Source: Thermoanaerobacter sp.
GTDB taxonomy: Bacteria > Bacillota > Thermoanaerobacteria > Thermoanaerobacterales > Thermoanaerobacteraceae
Direction: 5' to 3'
Assembly: GCA_014896455.1 (NCBI GenBank)
Contig: JADBKJ010000028.1
Span: 1-64,000 of the forward strand
Length of the DNA: 64,000 bases
The position numbers and the translations under genes were made by a program. A model generated the notes under the pieces. It ran no database searches. It saw only the letters and a list, made by a program, of their open reading frames with translations, and was not told the origin of the DNA. This document shows, in pieces, positions 45,024 to 54,868 of this stretch. The first letter of the stretch is position 1, and the number at the start of each line of letters is the position of its first letter.

Positions 45024-46562
45024 TCACTTTTTTACCTCTATTCCTACTTCAAAAAGCCTATTCCAAGGCATATATACATCAAACTCATAATCAAATTCAT
45101 TGAGATTTTCTTTTTTAAATTTCTCAAGTTCACCTTTTATTACCTCTGAAATAATTTTCTCTTTCTCCCCAAGGTCAAAATAACTTACTCCATATTTATC
45201 TATTTCCTTTGCCACTTTCGTCCTAACCTCATACTGATATCCCCAGTCTTCCAGGTATCTTAAAAACAAAAACCTATAAGACCTTTCCTTTCTATCTTCA
45301 GTAAAATTATCACTATTTATATAAAAAGAGCTTGCCATGCTGTGAGCAATCACTGTACCCAAAGTGTTTGCAGATGTATTCCATCCCCCATAAGACAAAA
45401 GTTTTTTCAAAAGTCCATATTTTTTAATAAGCTTCATAAGGGAATTATCAGCCCCGTTTAAAAACGCTACATCTGCTACCAAGCAATTTTTTCCCTTCTC
45501 AATATAGTCTTTTATGGCCTCCACAAACTCATTTAAGTTTCTCTCTGGGTCCCCTATATCCTTTCTCGTAAGATAAGAATTCCAGCTATCACCTATTTGT
45601 TGCGTTATTTCTGATGGAGGATTTATCATCAGTATAAAATCCGCCTTTTCACTATCTTCTGTTACAATACCCCCTGCAGCTATAATTTGATATTTCACAG
45701 TCTCTCCAAGCCTTCTATCTTCCAAAAGAGGGATTACATTTTTCCCATTTTCAGAAGAATACCTTGTAAAAACAGCCGGCTTTACCCCCTTGATATCATT
45801 AAAAGCCCTCGCAGTAAGCGTACAACCAACTTCATCAGCCCCAGGGTAGGAATAAATTCTATCCGTCAAATCAAGTTCATCTATGTATTTCATAATTTTA
45901 CGCCTTTCCATTGGAGAAAACCCGTACTTTGAAGAGTCATCCATCGGTATAATTAAAAAATCAATTATACTTTCTTTTACAAGGTCTACAACAGATAAAT
46001 TTATTTTGTGATTGACCTCTCTTCTTCTTAAGTAATCTTCAAGAATCTCTTCAGGAATCTCTCTTTTTAAAGCATTAAACTCTTTAATCTCTTCTTCTGT
46101 TGCAATATTTAGATCTATCTTATCAGAGAAGGCGCCAAATCTAAATATTCTCTCTCCAAACTCTTTATAGTAGTCTGGCTCTTCTTCAGAGCTATTGTAT
46201 GATGGCGTTCTCATTATAAGATTAAAGGCAAAAATTTTAAGATTATTATTAGATTCCTTTAATTCTCTTAACCTTAAAAGGCTCCTTAAACATTCTTCAA
46301 CTTGTTTTTGGTGTATCCTTGATGGAACAATACCTCCGTACACCAGCATGTCAATTGAAACTACAAGATGAGTTATTCCCTCTATATTTTGTCTCATCCA
46401 CTCCCACAGTTTATCAACATCAGCCGGCTTCTTTTTACAACCCAGAATCTCTTTAGGCGGCCTTATCATATCAATATCGCTTATATCTATTATCATCTTT
46501 GGAAACTCATAATTACAAGGCCTTTCATCTAAAGGTATATACATTATCCTCCATTTTCCCAT
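45024..46562 (-). CDS. DUF4127 family protein
   Basis: WRIMYIPLDERPCNYEFPKMIIDISDIDMIRPPKEILGCKKKPADVDKLWEW; VVSIDMLVYGGIVPSRIH. Confidence 0.8.
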   Translation of the reverse strand: MGKWRIMYIPLDERPCNYEFPKMIIDISDIDMIRPPKEILGCKKKPADVDKLWEWMRQNIEGITHLVVSIDMLVYGGIVPSRIHQKQVEECLRSLLRLRELKESNNNLKIFAFNLIMRTPSYNSSEEEPDYYKEFGERIFRFGAFSDKIDLNIATEEEIKEFNALKREIPEEILEDYLRRREVNHKINLSVVDLVKESIIDFLIIPMDDSSKYGFSPMERRKIMKYIDELDLTDRIYSYPGADEVGCTLTARAFNDIKGVKPAVFTRYSSENGKNVIPLLEDRRLGETVKYQIIAAGGIVTEDSEKADFILMINPPSEITQQIGDSWNSYLTRKDIGDPERNLNEFVEAIKDYIEKGKNCLVADVAFLNGADNSLMKLIKKYGLLKKLLSYGGWNTSANTLGTVIAHSMASSFYINSDNFTEDRKERSYRFLFLRYLEDWGYQYEVRTKVAKEIDKYGVSYFDLGEKEKIISEVIKGELEKFKKENLNEFDYEFDVYMPWNRLFEVGIEVKK

Positions 46563-46579
46563 TTTTGCTCACCTCAATT

Positions 46580-47938
46580 TTACAAATCTGCTCCATAATT
46601 TCTCATAATTTCTCGTATTATCTTCCCATCGACATCTCTAAGACCTATATTATTTTTTACAGCGTACGCTGCTGCAATCCCTGCCGCCTCCCCTGTTGCC
46701 CTACAAGTGGGCTGTATACGGATTGACGATTGCATTGTAAAAGTTGAAGAAATAGCTCTCCCAACAACCAAAAGATTATGGATATTTTGAGGAATTAAAG
46801 CTCTAAATGGTATTTCAAAATATTCTCCAGGTCTTAGCGGAATAACTTCCTCCCCTTCTTCCTCTCCGTGAATGTCCACGGGATAAGCAGTTTTAGCAAT
46901 CCCATCATCAAATTTTGACCTATTGTTATAATCCTCTATTGTCAAGATGTATTCTCCTTTTATCCTCCTAGATTCCCTTATTCCAATCATTGGCGCAACT
47001 GAAAGTATAAAACTATCTTCAAACCCAGCCACATATTTTCTTAAAAAATTGTGAAGCCTTTTAATCATTTTTCTCCCTTTAATGTAAGAATATGAAATTT
47101 TAGCTCCATCAAGGGAATTATACACATCTGGGATTTCAGGACAATTAAAAGACATCACCCCAGGCATCCCAGGAACAGAAAATGCTTGAAAATACCTTCC
47201 ATCATCATATTCTAAAACCCCATCCTCTAATGCTTTTTTAAACACTTTTTCAAGAGGAAAACCTTTGTTCCATATCATCGCCATTTCAATTAACGGATAA
47301 TTTAAACCCCATTCCTGTCCTAAATCTTTTAAAAATGTTTCTAATCTTTTTAAATCAACATTCCCTACCATAAATCTCAATGAAACAGCCTGATTTTTCC
47401 CCGATTTTTCACTTCCTACAAAACAGGGAACACCTGCTCTATAGCTAACTTCTGCATCTCCTGTAGCATCTATAAAAATTTTCCCTTCGATAACTTTTGT
47501 ACCCTCCCTGTTGTGTACAATTATCCCACTTATCTCATTCTCTAAAACTATTGCATCCACAAATTGAGTATCGTATAGAATTTCTCCTCCCTGTTCTAAA
47601 ACCATCTCTTCAAGAATAAACTTAAGCATTTCAGGATTAAACCATCCATCATTTCCCCCGGGACTTTCTGCTCCAGCTCCTAAATCTATCATGCGCTTTC
47701 TTATCTTTCTATCTATAGAAGAAGCAGGATTTCCTTCAATTTTAACATGCATCATAGGGGTGACCTGTGAAGCAGTAGCCGTTCCACCAAGAAAACCATA
47801 TTTCTCTATAAGCAGTATCTTTGCCCCTTCTCTTGCAGCTGCTATAGCCGCAATGCTTCCTGCTGTGCCCCCTCCTACAACAATAACATCGTATTCTTCT
47901 CGTCGGGGATACTCTCTTGTGACAATATACGAAGACAT
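46580..47938 (-). CDS. FAD-dependent oxidoreductase (FAD_oxidored family)
   Basis: EEYDVIVVGGGTAGSIAAIAAAREGAKILLIEKYGFLGGTATASQVTPMMHV; FIDATGDAEVSYRAGVP. Confidence 0.9.
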   Translation of the reverse strand: MSSYIVTREYPRREEYDVIVVGGGTAGSIAAIAAAREGAKILLIEKYGFLGGTATASQVTPMMHVKIEGNPASSIDRKIRKRMIDLGAGAESPGGNDGWFNPEMLKFILEEMVLEQGGEILYDTQFVDAIVLENEISGIIVHNREGTKVIEGKIFIDATGDAEVSYRAGVPCFVGSEKSGKNQAVSLRFMVGNVDLKRLETFLKDLGQEWGLNYPLIEMAMIWNKGFPLEKVFKKALEDGVLEYDDGRYFQAFSVPGMPGVMSFNCPEIPDVYNSLDGAKISYSYIKGRKMIKRLHNFLRKYVAGFEDSFILSVAPMIGIRESRRIKGEYILTIEDYNNRSKFDDGIAKTAYPVDIHGEEEGEEVIPLRPGEYFEIPFRALIPQNIHNLLVVGRAISSTFTMQSSIRIQPTCRATGEAAGIAAAYAVKNNIGLRDVDGKIIREIMRNYGADL

Positions 47939-48017
47939 GGTATCTCTCCTTTTTAATTTTTACTTAAGTTCTAATGTCAACCTTGCAAGGTTACCTCCCT
48001 CCATTGCCTTCACAAGT

Positions 48018-49052
48018 TTAAAGCTCTATTATTGCTCCCTTATTGTCAGCAGATTTCATTTCAGCCAGCGCTATTCTTATCGTTTCCATAGTACTATGTG
48101 GAGGGGCAACTTCAATGGGGGTGTCCTTCAGCAATGCATTTACAAAATATTTTATTTCCCTATAATAGCCATTATCCTTGGGTAATTCAGGCGTAAAAGA
48201 TTTACCGTCATTAGGATTTACTTTTAAAACACCTTTTTCATAAACTATATTCCCTTTTTCAAAATTTACTCTAAACCTCATTTCAAAACCATAGTCTCCA
48301 TTTAATACCCAGTCATCTTCAGCAGTTATTACTTTCCCATCTTCGTAAAAATAGTGAGTAGATACAATATCATAACCACTGCCCTCAATAACGTTTCTCC
48401 CAACTGTAGAAACATTTTTAGGTGTACCAAACAACCAATTTATAGTATCAACATCGTGAATATGCTGATCAAGCAACACACCACCGCTTTTATCTTTTTG
48501 AAGCAGCCAGTTATTATATGACCATAAAGGCGTATTGCCACCTCTAAAGAAGTAACCACTCAAAACTTCTCCAAATCTTTTGTCCTCCACGCATTCTTTA
48601 AGATATTCATACTCCGGCCAAAATCGCAAACACTGCGCTATCATAAGTTTTTTATTGTTTTTTTCAGCAGCATCTATCATAGCTTGACATTTTTCTACTG
48701 TTAGAGCCATTGGCTTTTCACAAAGTACATGCATACCTTTGTTCAGCGCTTTTACAGTTACTTCTGCATGTAAATATGTAGGCAATGTTATATCCACATA
48801 ATCCAGCTCTTCTTTTTCCAACATTTCGTCAATATCAGTATAAAGCCTGTATTTTGAAAAGTCATATTTTACATTTCCCACATCAATATTGCCGGGCAAA
48901 AATTTGTTTTGGAATTTATCCGAATCTATGTCACAAATGGCTACCAGTTTAACCGGAAAACCCTCGGACTCCAGTCTTATATAATTATCCAAGTGGCCTC
49001 TTCCCATAAATCCCAAACCAATTAATCCTACTTTTAACATAATAACACTCAC
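48018..49052 (-). CDS. Gfo/Idh/MocA family oxidoreductase
   Basis: VGLIGLGFMGRGHLDNYIRLE; HVLCEKPMALTVEKCQAMIDAAEKNNKKLMIAQCLRFWPEY; GGVLLDQHIHDVDTINWLFG. Confidence 0.93.
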   Translation of the reverse strand: MSVIMLKVGLIGLGFMGRGHLDNYIRLESEGFPVKLVAICDIDSDKFQNKFLPGNIDVGNVKYDFSKYRLYTDIDEMLEKEELDYVDITLPTYLHAEVTVKALNKGMHVLCEKPMALTVEKCQAMIDAAEKNNKKLMIAQCLRFWPEYEYLKECVEDKRFGEVLSGYFFRGGNTPLWSYNNWLLQKDKSGGVLLDQHIHDVDTINWLFGTPKNVSTVGRNVIEGSGYDIVSTHYFYEDGKVITAEDDWVLNGDYGFEMRFRVNFEKGNIVYEKGVLKVNPNDGKSFTPELPKDNGYYREIKYFVNALLKDTPIEVAPPHSTMETIRIALAEMKSADNKGAIIEL

Positions 49053-49064
49053 TCCTTTATTTTT

Positions 49065-49901
49065 TTACCGTCCTAAAATTTGATCCATTGCTTTTGAAGT
49101 ATTGTATATTACCTGATTTTCATAATAGGTATATGGTGCCATTTCAGCAATAACATAATCCTCATAACCTGTTGATTTAAACGCTTCCATTACTGCTGGA
49201 AAATTTACATCTCCTGCCAAGAGGTCAACAAATCCATTTACTGTGCCCACAGCTCTTTTAAAGTCCTTAAAGTGGACTTTTTTTATTCGATTGCCAAGAA
49301 TCTTTATCCATTGTTCGGGATAGCCAATATATACTACATTGCCGACATCCAAATATACTCCCACATAAGGGCTATTGATTTTATCAACAAAATCTCTAAA
49401 CTCTAAAGGCGATAACAGAAATTTATTCCAAACATTTTCAAGACCTATATGAATTTTCAATTCCTCAGCATATTCTTTAAGTTCAAAAAACGCCTCTAAT
49501 GCCCGTTCATAAGCTACATCGTAGTCCACAATTTCACACCCCGGTATAAAATCTGCATGGACTATACCCGGCACTACTAAAACTGTATCTGCCCCTAAAA
49601 GTTTTGCTATTTCCAACTGCTTTTTTACAATATCTTTAGCCTTTTGCCTAATGCTGGGATCTGAACTGGTAAAAGGATAAATCCAATAAAGACCACTGGC
49701 TATACTTGGTATTTCAATTCCTTCATCTTCTGCTATTTTTTTTATTCTTAAAATATCATTTTCATCACTATTTAAATTGATTTCTCCCTCTTTATCCAGC
49801 CTTAGTTCAATTCCATCGTATCCCGCATCTTTAGCAATTTTTATACAATCTTCAATTCGCATGCCCCTTTTAAATGACCAAATATTAATTCCTTTTTTCA
49901 T
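49065..49901 (-). CDS. Sugar phosphate isomerase/epimerase (xylose isomerase-like TIM barrel)
   Basis: GYDGIELRLDKEGEINL; IGLENVWNKFLLSPLEFRDFVDKINSPYVGVYLDVGNVVY; KKVHFKDFKR. Confidence 0.9.
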   Translation of the reverse strand: MKKGINIWSFKRGMRIEDCIKIAKDAGYDGIELRLDKEGEINLNSDENDILRIKKIAEDEGIEIPSIASGLYWIYPFTSSDPSIRQKAKDIVKKQLEIAKLLGADTVLVVPGIVHADFIPGCEIVDYDVAYERALEAFFELKEYAEELKIHIGLENVWNKFLLSPLEFRDFVDKINSPYVGVYLDVGNVVYIGYPEQWIKILGNRIKKVHFKDFKRAVGTVNGFVDLLAGDVNFPAVMEAFKSTGYEDYVIAEMAPYTYYENQVIYNTSKAMDQILGR

Positions 49902-49924
49902 TTTCCACTTCTCCTCTTTAAAAG

Positions 49925-50815
49925 TTAATAAATAGCATCAAGGATTAATTTAGCAGCACCAAACACAGTAGCCTTTCCACCAAGATTGGCAGGTACAACA
50001 TTTACATCCCTGCCTAAAATTGTCTTTAACTTGTCCCACCATAAATCCTTTGAATCTATAACTCCCCCTCCTATTATAAATACTTCAGGGTCAATTATAT
50101 TTTTTAAACTCACAATTGACAGGGTTAGCGATTTTATAAAACTATTAATTACTTTCATTGCAATATCATCATTTTCTTTATACAGTTCAAAAACTTCTTT
50201 AGCGCTTGAAACTTTCTCTTCCCCCAATAATTCATTGTACTCCTTGTATATCGCTGTGCCTGAAGCATACTGCTCCAAGCATCCTCTTTGACCGCAATTG
50301 CATTGTCTGCCCTCCGGATACAAAATCATATGTCCTATTTCCCCAGCACTCCAGCTTGACCCCCTTATCAATTCGCCGTTATATATAATTGCCCCTCCCA
50401 CGCCTGTACCTATAGTCATCACAAGCATGCTTTTATATCCTTTGCCTGAGCCAAGCCACATCTCACCAATTGCTGCAGCATTAACGTCATTATCAACTAC
50501 TACAGGAATTTTATATCTTTGCTCCAATATCTCCTTTAAATTGCAACCTGTCCAACCTGGCAAATTATCAGTCGCATATTCTACAACACCTGTATCAAAA
50601 TTAATTCTACCTGCAGAGCCTATACCTATCCCTTTTGTATCTTCATCAATTAAATTATCAATAGTATTAAATAAATTTTTTAAAATCACTTCCCTGCCTA
50701 ATTTCGCCTGTGTAGGAGTTTCTTTGAGTTTTATCAGATTACCATTTGTATTAATAATTCCTCCAAGTATTTTCGTACCTCCTATATCAATACCTATCAC
50801 TTTCATATATATCAC
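49925..50815 (-). CDS. ROK family sugar kinase
   Basis: VIGIDIGGTKILGGIINTNG; TIGTGVGGAIIYNGELIRGSSWSAGEIGHMILYPEGRQCNCGQRGCLEQYASG. Confidence 0.93.
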   Translation of the reverse strand: MIYMKVIGIDIGGTKILGGIINTNGNLIKLKETPTQAKLGREVILKNLFNTIDNLIDEDTKGIGIGSAGRINFDTGVVEYATDNLPGWTGCNLKEILEQRYKIPVVVDNDVNAAAIGEMWLGSGKGYKSMLVMTIGTGVGGAIIYNGELIRGSSWSAGEIGHMILYPEGRQCNCGQRGCLEQYASGTAIYKEYNELLGEEKVSSAKEVFELYKENDDIAMKVINSFIKSLTLSIVSLKNIIDPEVFIIGGGVIDSKDLWWDKLKTILGRDVNVVPANLGGKATVFGAAKLILDAIY

Positions 50816-51667
50816 CTAATACAATTTTTCAAGAACAGCTTTCGCAGTCTTGTTAAGTTCTTGCACAGCTTTGTCTTTAAGCTTTACAGCAACAGCTGTA
50901 TATAAAATATCCAAAATGTGGAGTTGTGCTATTTTTGATGTTAATGCACCGCTTCTTAAAGGAGTCTCTTTTGCAGAAGTAAGCAACACAATATCTGCAA
51001 CAGATGTAATAGGAGACCTTGCATAATTTGTTATAGCAATTACCTTAGCACCAGCTTCTTTTGCCAGTCTACACGTCTCCACCGTATCTTTTGTGCTCCC
51101 AGAAAAGGATATTCCCACTGCTACATCCTCATTTGTAAGGCTTACAGCAGATATAGCCTGGATATGTGAATCTAAATTTGCATCAACATTAAGACCCAAA
51201 CGCATAAACTTATATTTTGCATCTAGTGCTGTGTATCCAGATGCCCCTACTCCGTAAAACTGGATTTTTCGAGCATTTATTATTGCATCCACCGCTTTTT
51301 CTAATTCATTTAATGAAAGTAACTTGACAGTATTAGATATTGCCATAGTGTTTTCCGTTGTAATTTTTTGTACAAGAACATCCAATGTATCATTAAAAGA
51401 TATGTTTTCGTGTATACTTGTTTCAGGTTCTGCAATTTCTTTTGCAAGGTTGAGCTTAAACTCCTGAAATCCGGATAATCCTATACGCCTGCAAAATCTT
51501 ACAATTGTAGTCTCACCAGTACCACATTTTTCAGCAAGTTCTGTAATTGAAAGGTATATTACATTTTCAGCATTTTCTAAAACATAATCTGCTACCTTTT
51601 TCTCTGCATTGGTAAGGGAATTATATATGCTTCTTATTTTCAAAATTACATTACTTTGTTCTTGCAT
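50816..51667 (-). CDS. RpiR/MurR family transcriptional regulator (HTH plus SIS)
   Basis: LTNAEKKVADYVLENAENVIYLSITELAEKCGTGETTIVRFCRRIGLSGFQEFKLNLAKE; IQFYGVGASGYTALDAKYKFMRLG. Confidence 0.94.
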   Translation of the reverse strand: MQEQSNVILKIRSIYNSLTNAEKKVADYVLENAENVIYLSITELAEKCGTGETTIVRFCRRIGLSGFQEFKLNLAKEIAEPETSIHENISFNDTLDVLVQKITTENTMAISNTVKLLSLNELEKAVDAIINARKIQFYGVGASGYTALDAKYKFMRLGLNVDANLDSHIQAISAVSLTNEDVAVGISFSGSTKDTVETCRLAKEAGAKVIAITNYARSPITSVADIVLLTSAKETPLRSGALTSKIAQLHILDILYTAVAVKLKDKAVQELNKTAKAVLEKLY

Positions 51668-51696
51668 GCTTTTACTCTCCTTTCTTTTGTTATTTT

Positions 51697-52572
51697 TTAT
51701 TGTCTATACTGATTTGCTATTTCAATAAACCGAATTATCTGCTTTGTTTCATCTGGCTCTATTGGAGCTATTCCTTTCACAAACATCTCCATTATTTTTT
51801 CCAATATGCTAGCATAATAGGGCTTAGGAAAGGCATTAATGTCAACAAACTTTGTATATTTTTGTAAGTGAATTAATGCACCAAAATTGTTATTCCCTTT
51901 GCGGTTTCCTCGTACTGTCCCTATTCTACCGTCCTCCCAAACACCTACTACTAAATCATGACCTTCATTATTTATTGCTTTAACGCATTTGAAGTTTCTT
52001 CCAAGTATTGTAAACAAAATCTCCACCATATGAATACCATACCAGAATAGACCAGGCTGAGTGGGCTGAAGAGGCATTGGTCCATATACGTCTACCCCGA
52101 TTATATCTTCTTTATTAATAGAAGACAAAGTTTTACAAAGGCCTTCTGCATACCTAAGAGCTGACGAACTCATCAAAGGTATACCATATTTTTCGGCTAT
52201 TTCAAACATTTTTGAAGCTTCTTCAAAGGATAAAGACATTGGTTTATCTATAAATACCGGTTTTTTATAAGATACAATTTTAGAAAACTGTTCAAAATGC
52301 ACCCGTCCGTCTGCAGATTCAATTAAAATGCCATCGCTGTTTTCAGCCACTTCTTCTGGTGAATCTACTATTTGTATGCCATATTTTTCTCTTAATATTT
52401 TCGTATACTCCCATACACGACTGATACTTAACTCAAAATCTTTAGAACCTCCTGGATACGCAATAACTACCTTGCCGCCTTTTACATGATACGGATTATG
52501 GTCATTATTTAATAACTCAGTGAATTCTACTGCATGAGAACTATCAAGACCTATTATACCAATCCTCAGCAT
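51697..52572 (-). CDS. Gfo/Idh/MocA-like oxidoreductase
   Basis: LRIGIIGLDSSHAVEFTELLNN; KPVFIDKPMSLSFEEASKMFEIAEKYGIPLMSSSALRYAEG. Confidence 0.88.
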   Translation of the reverse strand: MLRIGIIGLDSSHAVEFTELLNNDHNPYHVKGGKVVIAYPGGSKDFELSISRVWEYTKILREKYGIQIVDSPEEVAENSDGILIESADGRVHFEQFSKIVSYKKPVFIDKPMSLSFEEASKMFEIAEKYGIPLMSSSALRYAEGLCKTLSSINKEDIIGVDVYGPMPLQPTQPGLFWYGIHMVEILFTILGRNFKCVKAINNEGHDLVVGVWEDGRIGTVRGNRKGNNNFGALIHLQKYTKFVDINAFPKPYYASILEKIMEMFVKGIAPIEPDETKQIIRFIEIANQYRQ

Positions 52573-52601
52573 TATACCACTTCCTCAGTTTAATAGATAC
52601 T

Positions 52602-53816
52602 TTATAATATTTCGCCAATCCTCATATACACTAACATTGCTAAAATCGCTGATCCTAAAGGTATACAGGATTCATCTATCCTGTATTTAGGATGATGTAG
52701 TCCAAAAACTTCCTCCTCTTTTTTTGGCTTACATCCTAACCAGAAGAAAGCCCCAGGCTTTCTTTGTAAATACAGTGAAAAGTCCTCTCCTGCCAGGACA
52801 GGTTGGGCCTTTATACAATTATTCTCACCGACTATTTGTGAAGCAGCTTTTTTTACCCAATATACATTATCTTCCCAATTTACAAGGGGTGGCACCATAT
52901 TTATGTGTTTTATCTTCACAGAACAGCGATAACTTTTTGCTACGTTTTCTATAAGTTCTCTTAACCGCCCTTCTATTTTCCGTTGGGTTTGCAGGTTTAA
53001 AGTGCGGACAGTTCCCTCTATTTTTACTTCATTAGGAATGACATTGTAAGAAGATCCTCCATGTATGCTTCCAATTGTTATTACAACAGGTTCAAAGGGA
53101 GATATTTCTCTGCTCACAATACTTTGTATCCCCTGAATGATTGCAGAAGAGGCAACTATTGGATCGATACTCATGTCTGGAATAGCGCCATGACCACCCT
53201 TTCCTATTACAGAAATCTCAATCTTGTCAACAGAGCCCATCATAGCACCAGACTTTACTGCAACTTTTCCTGTCTCTAAAGTGGGTAAATTATGCAGTCC
53301 ATAGATTTCATCAACTTCATCAACAACTCCTTCTGATATCATGGCTTTTGCTCCTTCATTTACTTCTTCAGCCGGTTGAAATATAAACCTTATAGAACCT
53401 GAAAGTTGGTCTTTTATTTCTGATAAAATTTGTGCTGTACCTAATAAAATAGCTGTATGGGCGTCATGACCGCAGGCATGCATAATCCCCCTATGTTGTG
53501 AAGAAAAAGGAAGATTTGTTTCTTCATGAATTGGCAGAGCGTCCATATCAGCTCTCAAAGCAATGAGAGGCTTTTCTTTAGCCCCTTTTAAGTTGCCAAT
53601 TACTCCATACCCTCCTATTTTTTCTTTTACCTCTATTCCCATTTTCTTTAATTCTTCTGCAACCTTTGAAGAGGTCCTCTTTTCCTGAAAGGAAAGTTCA
53701 GGAAATTGATGTAAATCTCTGTAGATGGAGGTTAAGTAATTATACAAATTTTTGCTTCTTCCTAAAAAATAATCTGCATCGTACAATAACGCCACCTCTT
53801 TCATTAAGACAGCCAT
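52602..53816 (-). CDS. M20 family amidohydrolase/deacylase
   Basis: YRDLHQFPELSFQEKRTSSKVAEELKKMG; ALRADMDALPIHEETNLPFSSQHRGIMHACGHDAHTAILLGTAQIL. Confidence 0.93.
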   Translation of the reverse strand: MAVLMKEVALLYDADYFLGRSKNLYNYLTSIYRDLHQFPELSFQEKRTSSKVAEELKKMGIEVKEKIGGYGVIGNLKGAKEKPLIALRADMDALPIHEETNLPFSSQHRGIMHACGHDAHTAILLGTAQILSEIKDQLSGSIRFIFQPAEEVNEGAKAMISEGVVDEVDEIYGLHNLPTLETGKVAVKSGAMMGSVDKIEISVIGKGGHGAIPDMSIDPIVASSAIIQGIQSIVSREISPFEPVVITIGSIHGGSSYNVIPNEVKIEGTVRTLNLQTQRKIEGRLRELIENVAKSYRCSVKIKHINMVPPLVNWEDNVYWVKKAASQIVGENNCIKAQPVLAGEDFSLYLQRKPGAFFWLGCKPKKEEEVFGLHHPKYRIDESCIPLGSAILAMLVYMRIGEIL

Positions 53817-54865
53817 TCCTCTATATGTTTTCTCACAAAGTCATCGTCATTTAAATGAGGATAGGCTTTGTAAACTCTATCAATCTCCTCTTTTTGACCC
53901 GGAGATAAATCTTCTTCTGGATTTAAACACCAAGTACCCTGCATGAGGCCCTGTTTTCTCAAGACTTCATGGATTCCTGCTATAACCCCATGAAAATTGT
54001 TTGAAGCGTCGAAAAAGGCTGCATTGCAATCAGTTATTTCTATAGCTTTAGTAAGTAATTCTGAAGGAATTGTATCTTTTTCTCTAACTTTTTTAATTTC
54101 TTCAAATAATTCTACTGCCTTTTTTGTCCATACAGCCCAATGACCCAATAGTCCACCTGCAATTCTTTTTTCAACAATCTTTCCGTTGATATTAAAGCGA
54201 TATTTTGTAAGTAGATCAATTACAATATTGTCATCATTTCCAGTATATAGTGCTATTTCGTCTCTTCTATCCGATTCACACACTGCCCTTACAACATCTA
54301 AGGTATAATATCGATTAAAAGGAGCAATCTTTATAGCCATTACATAAGGGATGTCTACAAACCGCCTCCAAAAGTTATAGCTAAATTTTCTGCCACCTAC
54401 AGCCGGTTGCAAATAAAAACCAAATACAGGTATTACTTTCCCCACCTCTTCTGTTCTTTTGATTAGGTCTTCTTCACTCCAATCGTCCAAACCTCCCATG
54501 CTTAAAAGCCCCAGGTGATATCCATATTTTACCGCAATCTCTGCTTCTTTTAAAGCTTGTTCAGTTGGCCCTATAATGCCAGCTACTTTAATGAAGGGTC
54601 TTTTAAGATTTGCTTTTTCTACTTCTTCTGCTGCAATTTCTAATACTTTCTCATATAGATTATGCTGTCTAATTTCAAACTGGGTAGTGTGAACGCCTAC
54701 TGCAATACCCCCAGCTCCAGCTGCTATATAATATCTGGTTAAGGCTCTCTGCCTTTTTTCATCTAATTTTCTCTCTTCTGTAAGAGCCAAAGGATGAGCA
54801 GGAATTACTGTGCCTTCTTGTAGCAATTTATAAATTTCAGGTGGAAGAAGCATTCTGTTATCCAT
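53804..54865 (-). CDS. Dihydrodipicolinate synthase-family aldolase/lyase
   Basis: GTVIPAHPLALTEERKLDEKRQRALTRYYIAAGAGGIAVGVHTTQFEIR; DIPYVMAIKIAPFNRYYTLDVVRA (candidate Schiff-base Lys). Confidence 0.8.
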   Translation of the reverse strand: MDNRMLLPPEIYKLLQEGTVIPAHPLALTEERKLDEKRQRALTRYYIAAGAGGIAVGVHTTQFEIRQHNLYEKVLEIAAEEVEKANLKRPFIKVAGIIGPTEQALKEAEIAVKYGYHLGLLSMGGLDDWSEEDLIKRTEEVGKVIPVFGFYLQPAVGGRKFSYNFWRRFVDIPYVMAIKIAPFNRYYTLDVVRAVCESDRRDEIALYTGNDDNIVIDLLTKYRFNINGKIVEKRIAGGLLGHWAVWTKKAVELFEEIKKVREKDTIPSELLTKAIEITDCNAAFFDASNNFHGVIAGIHEVLRKQGLMQGTWCLNPEEDLSPGQKEEIDRVYKAYPHLNDDDFVRKHIEEWLS

Positions 54866-54868
54866 TTT

